From positions 763,635 through 827,634 of the forward strand of contig NW_027136913.1 in the NCBI RefSeq assembly GCF_040869045.1: DNA of 64,000 nucleotides, read 5' to 3'. A program made the translations under genes and the position numbers. How positions within the stretch are numbered: the first letter of the stretch is position 1; each line of letters opens with the position of its first letter. Below, piece after piece: positions 11,421 to 22,400 of this stretch. The stretch is from Eurosta solidaginis (taxonomy: Eukaryota > Arthropoda > Insecta > Diptera > Tephritidae). A model generated the notes under the pieces. That model was not told where the DNA came from. It made no database searches and was given only the letters and a program-made list of their open reading frames with translations.

Positions 11421-11931
11421 AGGGGTATGCTGTTTTGTGCGGCATCATTGCTTTTTTTATTATCTAGATAATTTCTAGATACGGCAAGAGCTGGATTTTG
11501 TTTACCCGACAAAGATGGAAAAAAATTCTCCGGCGAAATATATATCTAGTTCCGGAAGTGATATCCAACATTATTATTTAATTATTCTTAAACCAGATAG
11601 TTCTCGAGTTGATATCCAACTTCATTCTCCAGCCACTATCTAACCTTTGAGAAATTTTGTAAAATTAAAAGTTTGCCAGTTGATCTACAACGTCATTAAT
11701 ATTTTCCAATTATTATCCTAATTTCGAGAGATTTTGAGAAATGTACAGTTCTCAAATGAATATTAAACCCATTGCTCCAGTTGATATCTTACATTATATA
11801 TCGAGTTGAGGTGGAGTTGATAAAAATCTCCAAGAAGGTGCCACCAAAACCAACAGCTGTTTATTGTGACAAATAAACACCTGGCTGATAGCAACAATGA
11901 AGCGTAATTAATCAAGAAGGAATTATATAGG

Positions 11932-11985
11932 CGGCCGTCGTGGTGTGATGGTAGCGTGCTCCGCCTACCACACCGAAGATCCTAC
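11932..11985 (+). mobile_element. tRNA-derived SINE, head fragment
   Basis: GTGGTGTGATGGTAGCGTGC then CTACCACACCGAAGATCC is the tRNA-like head of the tephritid SINE as I recall it, with an A-box-like TGGTAGCGTGC. The B box and body do not follow. This is a promoter relic and not a functional tRNA. Confidence 0.6.
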
Positions 11986-12253
11986 ATCAACATCATTGAA
12001 TCTTATACTGTTTTCACAAAGACGGCTTATTGAATAATAAAGGCAGCTTTCTACATTAAGACGCTTATTGAGCTCAATCTTCCCTACAAAATTCGAATCT
12101 ATTATTATTTCATTAGTAGCTAATCGAATGCCTAATGAAGTCAAAAGCACAATGCAACTCTGTTGGTAGCGTTCCGCTTCCGTTTCCGCTTCTTAGTTTT
12201 TGGTGTGTTCAGTGCTTAAAAATGTCATTTGTCAAAGCAAATGTCATTGTCTG

Positions 12254-12436
12254 CATGGCGGAACGATACAAGGTGGCCGCATCGAACAGCTGGTTATAAC
12301 CTTTTTTATTTGATTTGATACATCAACTACCGGCGCAGTACGAATTTGACATTTGTCCATCGAATTTACAAGTACATGGAATTTTTTTTGTTTGTAGGTA
12401 TGTCACCATGCTCCCACCTTGTATCATTCCGCCATG
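12254..12436. mobile_element. 183-bp MITE with P-element-like ends
   Basis: The left end CATGGCGGAACGATACAAGG continues TGGCCGCATCG. The right end, reverse-complemented, is CATGGCGGAATGATACAAGG continuing TGGGAGCATGG. The flanks carry a perfect 8-bp duplication ATTGTCTG (12246-12253 and 12437-12444). Starting with CATG and having AAGGTGG near position 17-23 of the inverted repeat is the pattern of Drosophila P element ends, and P elements make 8-bp duplications. No coding capacity. Confidence 0.85.
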
Positions 12437-12909
12437 ATTGTCTGTCTCATTCTTCATACTAATCGAGCAGTTACCTCATTTCATTAGCAGGTGAAATGAG
12501 ATCATTAAGTTTCTGTGTGAAAACAGTATTACATTTGAGTCCAGTTGTAGAACCACAAGTTGCTAATTACTTAAGTAATAGCATATTTTGCTTTATAGAA
12601 AGTTCCCTCTTTTGCTATGATTCTCGAGTTGAGCCACCGTTTCGAAACAATTCTTGAGATTTTAGAAGTATGCCTAGTTATCAACATGAGCTCTAATGGT
12701 ACTCAAGTCCAAATGCTTGTTGGGTATATTCGACGCCATTTCGTGCGAACGTAAATAACTGATAGGTTAACTTGAGTTTAAACCTGGCAGATCTGCCCTT
12801 TAAGCTTAGCTTAAACTTCAGTTAAAGTAGGCTGAAAAACTGCAGAATAAGTTTAAGCGTAGTTTAACTGACAAACTGAGTTGAACTTGTACGGAAAAAC
12901 CGGGCCTTA

Positions 12910-13340
12910 GAAGAAGGGATAGAAGCTGTCCATTGGGATTTCTTGACACGAGACACATGTAGCGTAAACAGATATGGTAACTATGACAGCAGACATTTAA
13001 TACAATAACAACAGCACAGACTGGACAAACATTGACTGCTGACATTTCATTCACTTCACAGCAAAGATGTTGTGAAAATGCCACATGTAATTGCGGTAAT
13101 GAATTATTGTGCACAACTAAAAATCCTTCACAGAAAAGTTCACTTTGAATTTACCTCATGCATGCTGCTCTTTGTGGAATGCAAAGTTCTTTTCAGACGC
13201 ATTGGTTTTCATTTTGTTGAAATTTAATTACTTTTATCAATACAGTGGTATAATTGCTGTTTATTGACATGCAGTACAAAAATTAATCGACAATCATTCA
13301 CTGCTAATCGACCAATTGTGGTGATATCTTGCTGTAGCAA
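12910..13340. other. unassigned sequence next to a TTATCGA-type region
   Basis: No gene seen. AATCGACAATC and TAATCGACC near 13282-13312 may be the left part of the TTATCGA repeat interrupted by the hAT-like insertion. Confidence 0.4.
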
Positions 13341-13527
13341 TACATGACTAGTGATAGATCTTTTAGAAAAAGGATCGATATCGGTACTTGTATAAAATAC
13401 TCGGATTAAAGTATCGATGCTAGTACTCATACTCAGTAAAAGGTATCGAGTATACCTGATCCAGGTGAGTACTCTGGAGTTTGTAAAACAAGTGATGAAT
13501 TTTTTTTTTTAATGTTTTAAGTTTAAT

Positions 13528-13690
13528 CGAAAACTCCGAGTGTATTTCTGCCATGTGAAGCTTCCCAGTGAAAATTAATCTGCCTTGCAGATGACGTTCG
13601 GAATCGTCATGAAATATTTAGCGCGAAGCAAATTGGAGGAGTTTGGTCCCAATCTCTTCCGAGGTAAATCGCGTCAAGCACTTTTTTATG
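13528..13690 (+). mobile_element. tRNA-derived SINE, 3' body fragment
   Basis: CTCCGAGTGTATTTCTGCCATG, then ATCTGCCTTGCAGATG.CGTTCGGA, then GCAAATTGGAGGAG and TCTCTTCCGAGGTAA follow the order of the tephritid SINE body. Diverged, with an internal deletion, and no head. Confidence 0.6.
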
Positions 13691-13765
13691 CCATTAAACG
13701 CTTTGTGTTGAGATTACCTAAATAGAACTTTAAATATAACTTATGTACTTTGCACTGTCACATTT

Positions 13766-14090
13766 CTAGTGGTTGTTGTTGTTGTAACAGTCCAATAGGT
13801 GCGACCACTTACAAATTGTTATCAATTCCTCTAACGGGAGTCCAAATAAACCTGCAGTTTGAACAGGGGTGGACCACAGAGAAAGGGGTATTAGAGGCGT
13901 TGGTTCCACATTGCAATTGAAAAGATGGTTGGTGTCATGTCGGGACACCTCCCAAGCAGAAAATATATTATACATGTCGGGGTTGATTCTGGATATGTAA
14001 GAGTTTAGCCTGTTACAGTATTCAGTTCAAAATTGAGCTAGAGTTACGCGCGTCCTCCTAGGGAGATCACTTTCCTCTTCTGCGAGCTCA
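13766..14090 (-). pseudogene. 3' end of a Jockey/LOA-type LINE (copy c)
   Basis: The minus-strand frame reads HDTNHLFNCNVEPTPLIPL, SLWSTPVQTAGLFGLPLEE and so on, the C-terminal pattern of LINE ORF2 also seen at 8476-8840. The frame runs on into the (CAA)n tail (GTTGTTGTTGTTG at 13772-13784 on the plus strand). It is 5'-truncated and frameshifted upstream. It lies inside the hAT-like element. Confidence 0.75.
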
Positions 14091-14315
14091 GGTTTTTAGC
14101 TTTATTTATGCTCAAGTTGGTGTCAATGAACTGAATTTTGTTGATCTTAATCATGTAGATCATCGGCACTTGGTAAAGTATCGGGGAAAAGTATTGAGGC
14201 AAAGTAACGATACTTTACTCAGTACTTGGAAAAGAGCATCGAGTACGAAATACTCGATGTTTTTTTGGAAAAGTATCGATACTACTCACTCAGTACTTGT
14301 ATCGTTCTATCACTA

Positions 14316-14730
14316 TAAATGACTTGTTATCGAAAAGTTATTGGTTTGTTTTCGAAAAATTGTCGATCCGTAATCGAAAAGCTATCGAAAATTACAAATT
14401 TGATTTAAATAACGAAAGTTAGTCAGCGAAATGTTTCGATTTGATTTCGATAAAATTTCGCTTCGATCGAAAATTTATCGATCTGATTGAAAAAGTTACC
14501 AATTTGTTATTGGCCTGTCATCGTTCTGTTTTCGAAAATGTATCGAAAAGCTGTCGATTAGTTATCGGACTTTTACCAATTTGTAACCGTCGTGTAATTC
14601 GATTTATTATAAACATCTCAAGCGTTTATTATGGAGCAGATAGCAGAAAAAATTCAATTCAAATTCGATGAAACATCCCTAAGCCGATAATTGGGCGATA
14701 GAAAGCAGATCAAGTAGCCAATAGCTGTAC
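14316..14730. repeat. degenerate TTATCGA repeat array, copy 2
   Basis: Units such as TTATCGAAAAGTTATTGG, ATCGAAAAGCTATCGAAAA and TTACCAATTTGTTATTGG follow the same consensus as 7855-8280. Short inverted forms (CCGATAAT, GCGATAG) lie at the right end near 14685-14700. The hAT-like element at 13349-14315 appears to have inserted at or near its left end. Confidence 0.65.
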
Positions 14731-16436
14731 GAAATTATTTTATTTTTGGAAAAGATATGGATATATCTTCCGAAGCGAGCTTAAGTTAATACACCTGTAT
14801 GTTCACAAACGAACTCCACTAGTACTTGGTACTCACAATACACAAAGGATAGTACAGAATTCTTTCTAACTTCCACTACATCCCTAGTAAGTCAGATTAA
14901 TGTGCGCCAGTTCCTTCGCCAGTTTCTTGTCATATCCCTTCAAAGAGGAGGATTGGGCTAATGAAATTATCTGCGACGGAAGTCGGAACCATTGCGCCAT
15001 GCGTTAGTGAGGTAAACTTTTACTCGAACGATTTTGCGATTGAGTTCAGTCTGCGGGTGCACAAACTCATTGGCGGACCCATCAAGCTACTCTTTGGCCA
15101 AGAATATCTGATTACCAGGACCAAGAGACATCCCTCGCAAATATCAAGGGGGTCTTGTCACAAGCTGATACCTCCTAGCGGAGATGGATGCCAATAGGTA
15201 CTTTTGAACACCGCTGGCTACTTGCAGTATGCATCTGAATAGATGCGCCTTGAGTTAGTTAAGCAAAAATTGGGCTGGCGCCATCTCTTTTCAGGTGTAG
15301 TGATCGTTCTGGCCATTTGTTGATGCCATCCTCCCAGCGGAGCTACCAGTGGTTATTGGTGTCTTGAATGCCCCATGGGTATCCATACGGTGCTATTCTA
15401 TATTTTGAACAGCTCCAGCATTATTAATTGCATAGAGGATGATGAAGTTGGGAAGTCTGATTACTATATACTTAACTACCCAGCCAATAACAAGCGCAAA
15501 TAACTCCGGAAGTACACCATTCCAACGCGGCAGCATTGAGCGAACGTGAGCTATTTCCACCTAATTTGACCATCGACATCCCAGCCTTACTTTATCTTCA
15601 TATGTAAAACTATGAAAATAAAGGCGAATTTCTGAGGTTTCTGTGGTATCAGCTCTACCGTACTGAGCTACCTCATTTCTACGCTCTACAAAGGTTGAGC
15701 AATCGGGTTTATTGCTATGTGTAGCGCAGTTAACTCTAGTGGTACCATCATTTTCCCGTAATGCAAACACAGATCAGTCGTTGAATTTTCTGAGTTTCTC
15801 CTTCACCATATCGCAATCTGCCTGCACGCCATTATTGCTTTTGATACACTCATCCAGGTTTGTTAGAATCATACACGCAATGTTCCTACTTTAAGTTTAT
15901 AGCAAAATAGTAGCAATTGTTAATGTTACTGATCCTTAGAACTTTCTGAGGAGTGCTATGAGTTTGTGTAGTCCTTTTCCGCATACCTAACTGCTCCTAT
16001 ACGGCACTAGCACCTTCTGGGACTAGATATAGTGCCAAGAGAACAATATTTTTGACCCCTGCAACCTTCGGCTTAGTGGATTATAGTGGCAGACATGCCT
16101 TACAGAGGGGATTTTCTTTTTCCTTCGCTTGGATTAATGGTACTCGTGTATGGGTTGCAAAGGTGATCCAAGATTTTCTTTTTTCAATTATGATATAGCC
16201 CTTGCATCAGAACTATCACCATTCATTGGCGCTTAGTCGCCTAGAAGAGTCTGGTCGTTGCATAACAAGTCAGGACAATTAGGAGCTACAAGGTAGATCA
16301 AGTCTCCTTCTATCTGTCTCTCCCAACTCAATCAATGTCTCCTTCTTTCTCTGCTTTTAAATACCGTGGTCGCTTGGAACACTTCGTTGGCCGTAGTGTC
16401 TTCATTAATTCGCATAAACCGTTTAGCTAAACAAAT
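14731..16436. other. mostly unassigned sequence
   Basis: No intact gene. Apart from the gag-like fragment at 15561-15770 I find only short frames. A 78-codon plus-strand frame (14961-15197) is not recognisable. Confidence 0.4.
15561..15770 (-). pseudogene. possible retroelement Gag/ORF1 zinc-knuckle fragment
   Basis: The minus-strand peptide contains NCATHSNKPDCSTFVERRNE, which resembles the C...H....C zinc-knuckle tail followed by a charged stretch in LINE ORF1 or Gag proteins. There are only about 69 codons and a full CCHC knuckle is not present, so this is a weak assignment. Confidence 0.3.
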
Positions 16437-16975
16437 TTTTTTAATTATTTTATTTTCAAGTTTTTAGTCTTTATTTAATTGCCTATGATTTCTCATTCTA
16501 TCTAGTGTCTCATTATTACAAGGACTCTTTCCTAACAATTTGTTGCAATCTAAGTCCTCAATACATACTCCTTCCAAAGAATTTACTCGACTCTGCGCCA
16601 CGTATGCTTGTCTCTCCTCGAACTCCAAAATATTTTGATGTCACTCCTACCCAAGCTTATGTAATATTTGTTCCAAATATGAGCCAAATCGGGCATCACA
16701 GGTCGCTTTCTATTCATGTATGTATTATGGGTTCCAAGTATGGACCAAACCGGACCACAAATATTATTTTTTGAATATCTCGATCCTTGCGCCACCTAGC
16801 GGCAATTTTTTTCATAGGTCACTTTCTATTCTTGTACGTATTATGTGTTCCAAATATGAACCAAATAGGAGTTTTTTTCTTATTATTGCATTGTCATCGG
16901 GTTCTGAACTATATTCCGACTTTCAAAAAATTAGTTCACAACGGCCGGTCAAGTCAATCTATATAAAACCGTTTA
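16437..16975 (+). repeat. dispersed VNTR-bearing repeat, copy 2
   Basis: Collinear with 1143-1855: TCAAGTTTTTAGTCTTTATT, CATTATTACAAGGACTC, CAAAATATTTTGATGTCAC. It has a shorter, partly deleted tandem region (TCTCGATCCTTGCGCCACC at about 16777, near-repeat spacing) and the same end, ATAAAACCGTTTAA. It abuts an RTE fragment on its right. Confidence 0.65.
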
Positions 16976-17194
16976 ATTAAAATCCGCATATTTCATCATT
17001 AAACCTCTTTCTATAAACGTTTTTCTTTCCACGATAGGATCAAGAATCTTCCCGAGAAATTTTCTCTCGAATACTTGCAGCGACATTTCTTTTTCTCTAG
17101 ATACCGCCCATGATTGCGAGTCATACAACAGGCCGAGTTTTATCAGTGGCACGTTTGTCGTGAGAACTTTCCTTTTCAATGCAAAGAAGTGCAA
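16973..17194 (-). pseudogene. RTE-type LINE reverse transcriptase fragment, diverged
   Basis: The minus-strand frame reads FFALKRKVLTTNVPLIKLGL, then LLYDSQSWAVSREKEMSLQ and VFERKFLGKILDP. The same order (LKSKVL...LLYG...VFERKVLRKIYGP) appears in the RTE copy at 17812-18656. It covers only the region after the catalytic palm, lacks a 5' part, and is much more diverged. Confidence 0.65.
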
Positions 17195-17241
17195 ACATAC
17201 TTACATATTAACGTAGACATAAATACGTAACTTTAGCGTTA

Positions 17242-17607
17242 AGGGCCCGTTACTGATACTTAGCATAGACTTGACTTGACTTGGCGTAAACTTGTCAACT
17301 TAGCCACGATTATACTCCACTTAGCGCATACAATCTGGCATCATAATCAGCTTCGTAATTTATTTTTAAATAAATGTAAATTTGTATGACAAAATGTTAA
17401 CATGAAATGGAAAGAAACAAATGGCATCTCAAAATGTAAACGTCACTTAGAACTTACATACAAAATCAAAATTCAACAGATTTCTAAGTCAAGTTATATG
17501 TTGCCAAGTTTTGAGTAATCAGTAACATGCAATGTTCATTTAACAGAACTGTAAGTGACAGTTCTCAAGTTAAGTCAAGTCAATGCTAAGTATGAGTAAT
17601 GGGCCCT
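17242..17607. mobile_element. Tourist-like (PIF/Harbinger) MITE, 366 bp
   Basis: The left end AGGGCCCGTTACTGATACTT and the reverse complement of the right end, AGGGCCCATTACTCATACTT, match and continue AGCAT.GACTTGACTT, a terminal inverted repeat of about 37 bp. TTA flanks both sides (17239-17241, 17608-17610), the three-base duplication of PIF/Harbinger. Non-coding. Confidence 0.85.
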
Positions 17608-17811
17608 TTAGTCACTCGAATGAAATGCGTTGTCGCCTTCACTGCTGTGACGTTATATTAGCAGTTTTTACTTTCTGTTTCTGTATTCAAAGTCAGACAA
17701 GTTAGTAAAGATGATCTGAAGGATGGATGGTTGTAATCAACGATAAGTGCGTGCATGATTGCTATCGATTAGTCACACAGTTTGGTATTTGCAGGCGGAG
17801 GTGTGAGCCTT

Positions 17812-18656
17812 CTTACTTACTTACTTAATTGGCATTTAACCGTCTTAATGGTTATGGCCGTCCAACAAGGCACGACATTCGCTCCTTCGCTCCGCCAACC
17901 GGCGCTAATTGGTCACACCAAGGGAGCTTAAATCGTTTTCCACCTGTTCCTTCCAACGGAGTAGGGGCCGCCCTCTACCTCTGCTTCCATAGGCGGGTTC
18001 CGATAGAAACACTTTCTTGGCCGGAGCATCATCTTTCATTCGCATAACATGGCCTAGCCAGCGCAGCCGCTGCGTTTTAATTCGCTGGACTATGTTGATG
18101 TCTGCGTATAGCTCGTACAGCTCATCATTAAATCTTCTTCGGTACTCGCCATCGCCAACGCGTAGAGGTCCATAAATCTTTCGAAGAACTTTTCTCTCGA
18201 ACACTCCCAAAGCCGCTTCATCTGCTGTTGTCATGGTCCATGCTTCTCCCCATAGAGCAGGACGGGTACGATAAGTGACTTGTAGAGTATGATTTTCGTT
18301 CGCCGAGAGAGGACTTTACTTTTCAATTGTCTACCTAATCCAAAGTAGCATTTATTGGCAAAATTGATTCTTCCCTGGATTTCAGTGCTGATGGTATTGC
18401 TAGTGTTGATGCTGGTTCCCAAATAAACGAAGTCTTTTACTATTTCGAAATTATGGCTGCCAACAGTAGCGTGGTTGCCAAGGCGCATATGCGCCGACTC
18501 TTTGCTCGATGACAGCAGGTACTTCGTTTTGTCCTCATTCACCATCAAACCCATCTTTACCGCTTCTTTTTCCAGTTTGGAGTAAGCAGAACTAAAAGTG
18601 CGGGTGTTTAGGCCGATGGTATCAATATCATCAGCATATGCAAGTAATTGCACGCT
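17812..18656 (-). pseudogene. RTE-clade LINE, 5'-truncated, with RT C-terminal half
   Basis: Minus-strand translation begins with LLAYADDIDTIGLN (the YADD catalytic box). It continues EKEAVKMGLMVNEDKTKYLL and FVYLGTSI, and after a frameshift near 18245 (GEK|AWTMTTADEA) reaches VFERKVLRKIYGPLR and RLRWLGHVMRM, then GRGRPLLRW. The frame stops at 17905, where TAG replaces the Trp codon I would expect; coding-like sequence continues beyond it. The 3' end on the minus strand is (AAGT)n, visible as TTACTTACTTACTTAA at 17814-17829, a microsatellite tail typical of RTE elements. Two lesions make it a dead copy. Confidence 0.85.
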
Positions 18657-19085
18657 TTTATAGTATATAGTTCAGTATTCTTAGGATATCATAATATTGT
18701 AAGAAATATGTTTTAAAGCTTTAAAATTTCGGCATTTAAAATAAAAGTAATTTACTAAAGTTTCACAAGTTTTGTGTTAAAATTTTTGTTGAATTTTTGA
18801 TATTTGAGACGCAGTATGCAGAGTACAGTTGGGCTCTGGCTTAGTCTTGGTATGTGAATTGATAAGAAGGCTTAGACCTACAATTTTTCCCATCCGGCGC
18901 CCGTTTTGTCAGCAGAGAAAATAAGAAACCTCCACTGTATTGAAAAAACGGGTGAAGGATTATTTGATTAATACGAAGCATGCAGGACAGGTGTGAATTT
19001 CGGCGCAACGGAAAAAATCATCTAGGCTGCTAAAGAATTATGAAAAGCTTCTGATAATGTCAATCACAGCAAATTACCGCAAGTC
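18657..19085. other. unassigned AT-rich sequence
   Basis: No gene or clear element. It lies between the RTE copy and the LINE fragment next to the foldback element. Confidence 0.4.
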
Positions 19086-19452
19086 TTAAAAGGGTCTACT
19101 ATTAAGCTAATCTGAAAAGGTAGACCACTAATTATCTATGTTGTCGGCACGCATGTAGTCCAGTTAAGGAACATATCATCAAATGGGAGAACAATTAAAC
19201 AAGAGGTGCCTCACGGCACCTATACTTTCGTTTATTTTTTACAAATCGAAGCTCCCTTCCCCACCTGCTATGCTCTAAAATTAACATACAGCTCCGAGGC
19301 ATGCTCATTTTTTTCACCTCGCGTGACTTGTTACTAGCCACGACCAAGTTTTTGGTGGACATATTCTCGACTAGGGTGAAGTGTCGGAAATGCTAGACAC
19401 CCACGTCGATGGAATTACGCTGAAGACTGTTCAAAACCTTAAAATACCGGCT
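19086..19452 (+). pseudogene. Jockey-group LINE reverse transcriptase fragment at the foldback boundary
   Basis: Broken plus-strand frames give NYLCCRHACSPVKEHIIKW and QEVPHG (compare the conserved QGVPQG). Then VDGITLKTVQNLKI runs up to about 19447. These blocks occur in this order in Jockey-group reverse transcriptases. Where the family would continue ILGVTFD, the sequence turns into the foldback satellite. The giant element therefore seems to have inserted into, or lies against, an old LINE. The remainder, if it exists, should be outside the window. Confidence 0.6.
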
Positions 19453-22400
19453 CTGGGATGTTAGCACCCCATTTCTGGAATTTTATAACAAAACATATGC
19501 CAAATAATTGGTCACTAATTGGTCATAATTGGTCAGCAGGTTTCAGTAATTGGTCAGCATTAGAAAAAATTTTATGGAAATTTTAAAATTTTCATGGTCG
19601 GGTGTGGGATGTTAGCACCCCATTTCTGGAATTTTATAACAAAACATATGCCAAATAATTGGTCACTAATTGGTCATAATTGGTCAGCGGGTCCCACTAA
19701 TTGGTCAGCCATAGACAATTTTTTATGGCCATTTAAAGTTTTCCAAGGGAAAAACAATTTTCCTGTTTAAACACCCTGTATACATAAATTTTCCAAAAAA
19801 AATTATGCCAATTAATTGGTCACTAATTGGTCATAATTGGTCACCAGGTTTCGTTAATTGGTCAGCCATAGGAACTTTTTAATTAATTTTTAAAGTTTTC
19901 TTTGTTATCGGATGTTACCCTGTTATCGGATGTTAGCACCCCATCGGTGGATTTTGAATTCGAAAAGCATGCCAAATAATTGGTCACTAATTGGTCATAA
20001 TTGGTCAGTGGGTCCCACTAATTGGTCAGCCATAGACAATTTTTTATGGCCATTTAAAGTTTTCCAAGGAAAACCAATTTTCCTGTCTAGACACCCTGTA
20101 TAAATAAATTTTCCAAAAAAAAATATGCCAATTAATTGGTCACTAATTGGTCATAATTGGTCAGCAGGTTTCGTTAATTGGTCATCCATAGGAACTTTTT
20201 AATTAATTTTTAAAGTTTTCTTTGTTATCGGATGTTATCGTGTTATCGGATGTTAGCACCCCATCGGTGGATTTTCAAATCGAAACGTATGCCAAATAAT
20301 TGGTCACTAATTGGTCATAATTGGTCAGCGGGTCCCACTAATTGGTCAGCCATAGAAAATTTTTTATGGCCATTTAAAGTTTTCCAAGGGAAAAACAATT
20401 TTCCTGTTTAAACACCCTGTATACATAAATTTTCCAAAAAAAATTATGCCAATTAATTGGTCACTAATTGGTCATAATTGGTCAGTGGGTCCCACTAATT
20501 GGTCAGCCATAGACAATTTTTTATGACCATTTAAAGTTTTCCAAGGAAAATCAATTTTGCTGTCTAGACACCCTGTATACATAAATTTTCCAAAAAAAAT
20601 TATGCCAATTAATTGGTCACTAATTGGTCATAATTGGTCAGCAGGTTTCGTTAATTGGTCAGCCATAGGAACTTTTTAATTAATTTTTAAAGTTTTCTTT
20701 GTTATCGGATGTTACCCTGTTATCGGATGTTAGCACCCCATCGGTGGATTTTCGATTCGAAAGGTATGCCAAATAATTGGTCACTAATTGGTCATAATTG
20801 GTCAGCGGGTCCCACTAATTGGTCAGCCATAGAAAATTTTTTATGGCCATTTAAAATTTTCCAAGGGAAAAACAATTTTCCTGTTTAAACACCCTGTATA
20901 CATAAATTTTCCAAAAAAATTATGCCAATTAATTGGTCACTAATTGGTCATAATTGGTCAGTGGGTCCCACTTTTTGGTCAGCCATAGACAATTTTTTAT
21001 GACCATTTAAAGTTTTCCAAGGAAAATCAATTTTACTGTCTAGACACCCTGTATACATAAATTTTCCAAAAAAAATTATGCCAATTAATTGGTCACTAAT
21101 TGGTCATAATTGGTCAGCAGGTTTCGTTAATTGGTCAGCCATAGGAACTTTTTAATTAATTTTTAAAGTTTTCTTTGTTATCGGATGTTATCGTGTTATC
21201 GGATGTTAGCACCCCATCGGTGGATTTTCAAATCGAAACGTATGCCAAATAATTGGTCACTAATTGGTCATAATTGGTCAGCGGGTCCCACTAATTGGTC
21301 AGCCATAGAAAATTTTTTATGGCCATTTAAAGTTTTCCAAGGGAAAAACAATTTTCCTGTTTAAACACCCTGTATACATAAATTTTCCAAAAAAAATTAT
21401 GCCAATTAATTGGTCACTAATTGGTCATAATTGGTCACCAGGGTTCGTTAATTGGTCAGCCATAGGAACTTTTTAATTAATTTTTAAAGTTTTCTTTGTT
21501 ATCGGATGTTACCCTGTTATCGGATGTTAGCACCCCATCGGTGGATTTTGAATTCGAAAAGCATGCCAAATAATTGGTCACTAATTGGTCAAAATTGGTC
21601 AGTGGGTCCCACTAATTGGTCAGCCATAGACAATTTTTTATGGCCATTTAAAGTTTTCCAAGGAAAACCAATTTTCCTGTCTAGACACCCTGTATAAATA
21701 AATTTTCCAAAAAAAAATATGCCAATTAATTGGTCACTAATTGGTCATAATTGATCAGCAGGTTTCGTTAATTGGTCAGCCATAGGAACTTTTTAATTAA
21801 TTTTTAAAGTTTTCTTTGTTATCGGATGTTATCGTGTTATCGGATGTTAGCACCCCATCGGTGGATTTTCAAATCGAAACGTATGCCAAATAATTGGTCA
21901 CTAATTGGTCATAATTGGTCAGCGGGTCCCACTAATTGGTCAGCCATAGAAAATTTTTTATGGCCATTTAAAGTTTTCCAAGGGAAAAACAATTTTCCTG
22001 TTTAAACACCCTGTATACATAAATTTTCCAAAAAAAATTATGCCAATTAATTGGTCACTAATTGGTCATAATTGGTCAGTGGGTCCCACTAATTGGTCAG
22101 CCATAGACAATTTTTTATGACCATTTAAAGTTTTCCAAGGAAAATCAATTTTGCTGTCTAGACACCCTGTATACATAAATTTTCCAAAAAAAATTATGCC
22201 AATTAATTGGTCACTAATTGGTCATAATTGGTCAGCAGGTTTCGTTAATTGGTCAGCCATAGGAACTTTTTAATTAATTTTTAAAGTTTTCTTTGTTATC
22301 GGATGTTACCCTGTTATCGGATGTTAGCACCCCATCGGTGGATTTTCGATTCGAAAGGTATGCCAAATAATTGGTCACTAATTGGTCATAATTGGTCAGC

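Larger units (their letters stand above)
11145..12906 (+). mobile_element. PIF/Harbinger-like element, copy 2 (1,762 bp, complete ends)
   Basis: The left end GGCCCGGTT and right end AACCGGGCC are exact inverse complements. They are flanked by TTA at 11142-11144 and 12907-12909, the three-base duplication typical of PIF/Harbinger elements. Subterminal TTAAGCTTAAAC/GTTTAA motifs occur at both ends. No transposase frame is visible. The interior is partly made of later insertions: a (CAA)n-tailed SINE (11251-11420), a tRNA-type SINE head (11932-11985) and a P-like MITE (12254-12436). A relative lacking these lies inverted at 184-2029. Confidence 0.8.
13349..14315. mobile_element. hAT-like non-autonomous element (967 bp)
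   Basis: The ends are TAGTGATAGA and TCTATCACTA. They are flanked by the near-identical 8-mers TACATGAC (13341-13348) and TAAATGAC (14316-14323), as expected of an aged 8-bp hAT duplication. Subterminal regions share rearranged AGTATCGATACT, GTACTTGTAT and CTCAGTA motifs in inverse orientation. The middle is filled by a SINE fragment (13528-13690) and a LINE 3' end (13766-14090). No transposase remains. Confidence 0.6.
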
